DNA of 5,125 bases from Betaproteobacteria bacterium UBA3031 (GTDB lineage Bacteria; Pseudomonadota; Gammaproteobacteria; Burkholderiales; Eutrophovitaceae). The translations under genes were made by a program, and so were the position numbers. Within the stretch, counting starts at the first letter, position 1. Each line of letters starts with the position of its first letter. The stretch spans positions 1 to 5,125 of the forward strand of contig DFDI01000098.1 of assembly GCA_002367635.1 (NCBI GenBank), given 5' to 3'. Positions 4,266 through 5,125 of the stretch are shown piece after piece. The notes beneath the pieces are model-generated. The model did not search any database. It saw only the letters and a list, made by a program, of their open reading frames with translations, and was not told where the DNA came from.

Positions 4266-5125
4266 ATGGCTAAGAAAAAAAAAGACGAAATTGAAAGTAA
4301 TGGGCCTGCCGAACCTACGGCGCTTGAGCTAGAGCTAGCCAAATTGCCTAGTACAGACAAGGCAGCCGTAATAATGCTGCTGCTTGGTGAAGAGCATGCG
4401 GCAGAAGTTCTTCGTCACCTTGAGCCCAAGGAAGTGCAAACACTTGGTCAAAAAATGACGAGCGTCGCGAACTTATCGAAAGACGTTATAAGTGGGGTGT
4501 TAGCTGAATTTATAGACTCAACCTCAGGCAAAACGAATTTAGGAATAGGGAGTTTAGGCTACACCCAAAGTGTCTTTAATAAAGCGCTTGGCCAGGAAAA
4601 GGCTGCGTCAGTTTTAGGAAAAATAATGCCTGGTGAATCGCTAAAAGGGTTAGAGATGCTGCAATGGATGGATGCTAAATCAATCCATGAATTTATCCAG
4701 AACGAACATCCTCAAGTCATAGCTGTTGTGCTTTCTGTGTTGGAGCATGATACGGCAGGAGAGTTACTTAAGTTTCTCAGTGAGGACATACGCGCTGATG
4801 TGATCGCACGAGTTTCATCTCTAGATGCCGTTAAGCCAAGTGCTATGTCGCACCTTGAAGAAGTTTTAAGAGAACAGTTTTTGAACAAGTCAGGAACTAG
4901 TTCAGCGACATTTGGTGGTGTTAAAACCGCAGCACAAATTCTGAAATATTCTGGCTCTGAGGTTGAGTCAAGTATCTTAAAGTCTGTAAACGAACTTGAT
5001 AAAACCTTAGCTGAAAAATTAGAAGAGAATATGTTTACGTTCATGAATCTCGGGGGGCTAGATAATAAGAGCATGCAAACGCTCATTAGAGATTTAGAGA
5101 ATGATCTTCTCATTCCGGCCCTGAA
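4266..5125 (+). CDS. fliG: Flagellar rotor/switch protein FliG, 3'-truncated
   Basis: The first 286 codons of FliG; the frame stays open to the right edge, and the usual length is about 330-350 residues. Seen: a Lys-rich, then acidic, N-terminal extension (about 1-28, with KKKK at 3-6); the FliF-binding N-domain starting at TDKAAVIMLLLGEEHAAEVLRHL in pieces (30-52) with EVQTL (56-60); the middle domain with the EHPQ motif at 147-150, which contacts FliM in the family; GGVKTAA at 217-223; and the MFxF motif at 256-259 (MFTF) opening the C-terminal region. By collinear alignment with E. coli FliG, the window stops at the codon for torque residue Lys264, of which only AA is present, so the Arg281 and Asp288/289 equivalents are not visible. 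Known role: FliG sits on the MS ring and transmits stator torque and switching. The extension of about 23 residues relative to E. coli is unusual but modest. The NLGGLDN stretch replaces the more common NLVDVDD. Confidence 0.95.
   Translation, partial: MAKKKKDEIESNGPAEPTALELELAKLPSTDKAAVIMLLLGEEHAAEVLRHLEPKEVQTLGQKMTSVANLSKDVISGVLAEFIDSTSGKTNLGIGSLGYTQSVFNKALGQEKAASVLGKIMPGESLKGLEMLQWMDAKSIHEFIQNEHPQVIAVVLSVLEHDTAGELLKFLSEDIRADVIARVSSLDAVKPSAMSHLEEVLREQFLNKSGTSSATFGGVKTAAQILKYSGSEVESSILKSVNELDKTLAEKLEENMFTFMNLGGLDNKSMQTLIRDLENDLLIPAL

Noticed and set aside
4712..5113. 133-residue open frame on the minus strand
   Set aside because: It lies entirely within fliG, which has clear family motifs; the reverse-frame product shows no recognisable domain.

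Overview
The window is part of a polar-type flagellar gene cluster, most likely from a gammaproteobacterium. This rests on two things seen here: the gene order (a FleQ/FlrA-type sigma-54 activator, a second sigma-54 activator, then fliE, fliF and fliG) and the protein sequences themselves. The same order surrounds fleQ-fleS-fleR-fliEFG in Pseudomonas and flrA-flrB-flrC-fliEFG in Vibrio. Base composition is moderate: the left edge looks GC-richer and fliG more AT-rich. The sequence alone does not support a genus or species. All real genes are on the + strand, and I see no mobile element, RNA gene or CRISPR array.

Layout: 1-834 is the 3' part of a FleQ/FlrA-like master activator, from just past the GAFTGA loop through the Fis-type helix-turn-helix. 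835-1063 is a 229-bp intergenic region. It holds a good sigma-54 promoter (GG-N10-GC at 1020-1033) directly before the next gene, and several short direct and inverted repeats that could be activator binding sites. 1064-2149 encodes a second, complete sigma-54 activator of 361 residues. 2175-2519 is fliE, 2558-4249 is fliF, and 4266 to the right edge is fliG without its 3' end. Gaps between the last four genes are 25, 38 and 16 nt with no visible terminator, so they probably form one operon read from the sigma-54 promoter.

How the genes fit together (inference from family knowledge): the FleQ/FlrA-like protein would activate the sigma-54 promoter. The operon then makes a second sigma-54 activator together with the rod-base adaptor FliE, the MS-ring protein FliF and the rotor/switch protein FliG, which start assembly of the basal body. 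FliF and FliG bind each other at the cytoplasmic face of the inner membrane.

The most unusual point is the regulatory module. In Pseudomonas and Vibrio the second activator (FleR/FlrC) is a response regulator with an N-terminal receiver domain, and a histidine kinase (FleS/FlrB) is encoded just before it. Here the kinase gene is absent from this locus. The second activator starts almost directly with its AAA+ domain, and an in-frame stop 15 nt upstream of its ATG rules out a longer protein. The FleQ-like protein also lacks, in my alignment, the ExxxR pair that binds c-di-GMP in P. aeruginosa FleQ. Both activators may therefore be controlled by something other than the textbook inputs. This is the best candidate in the window for something not well described; the remaining genes are ordinary.
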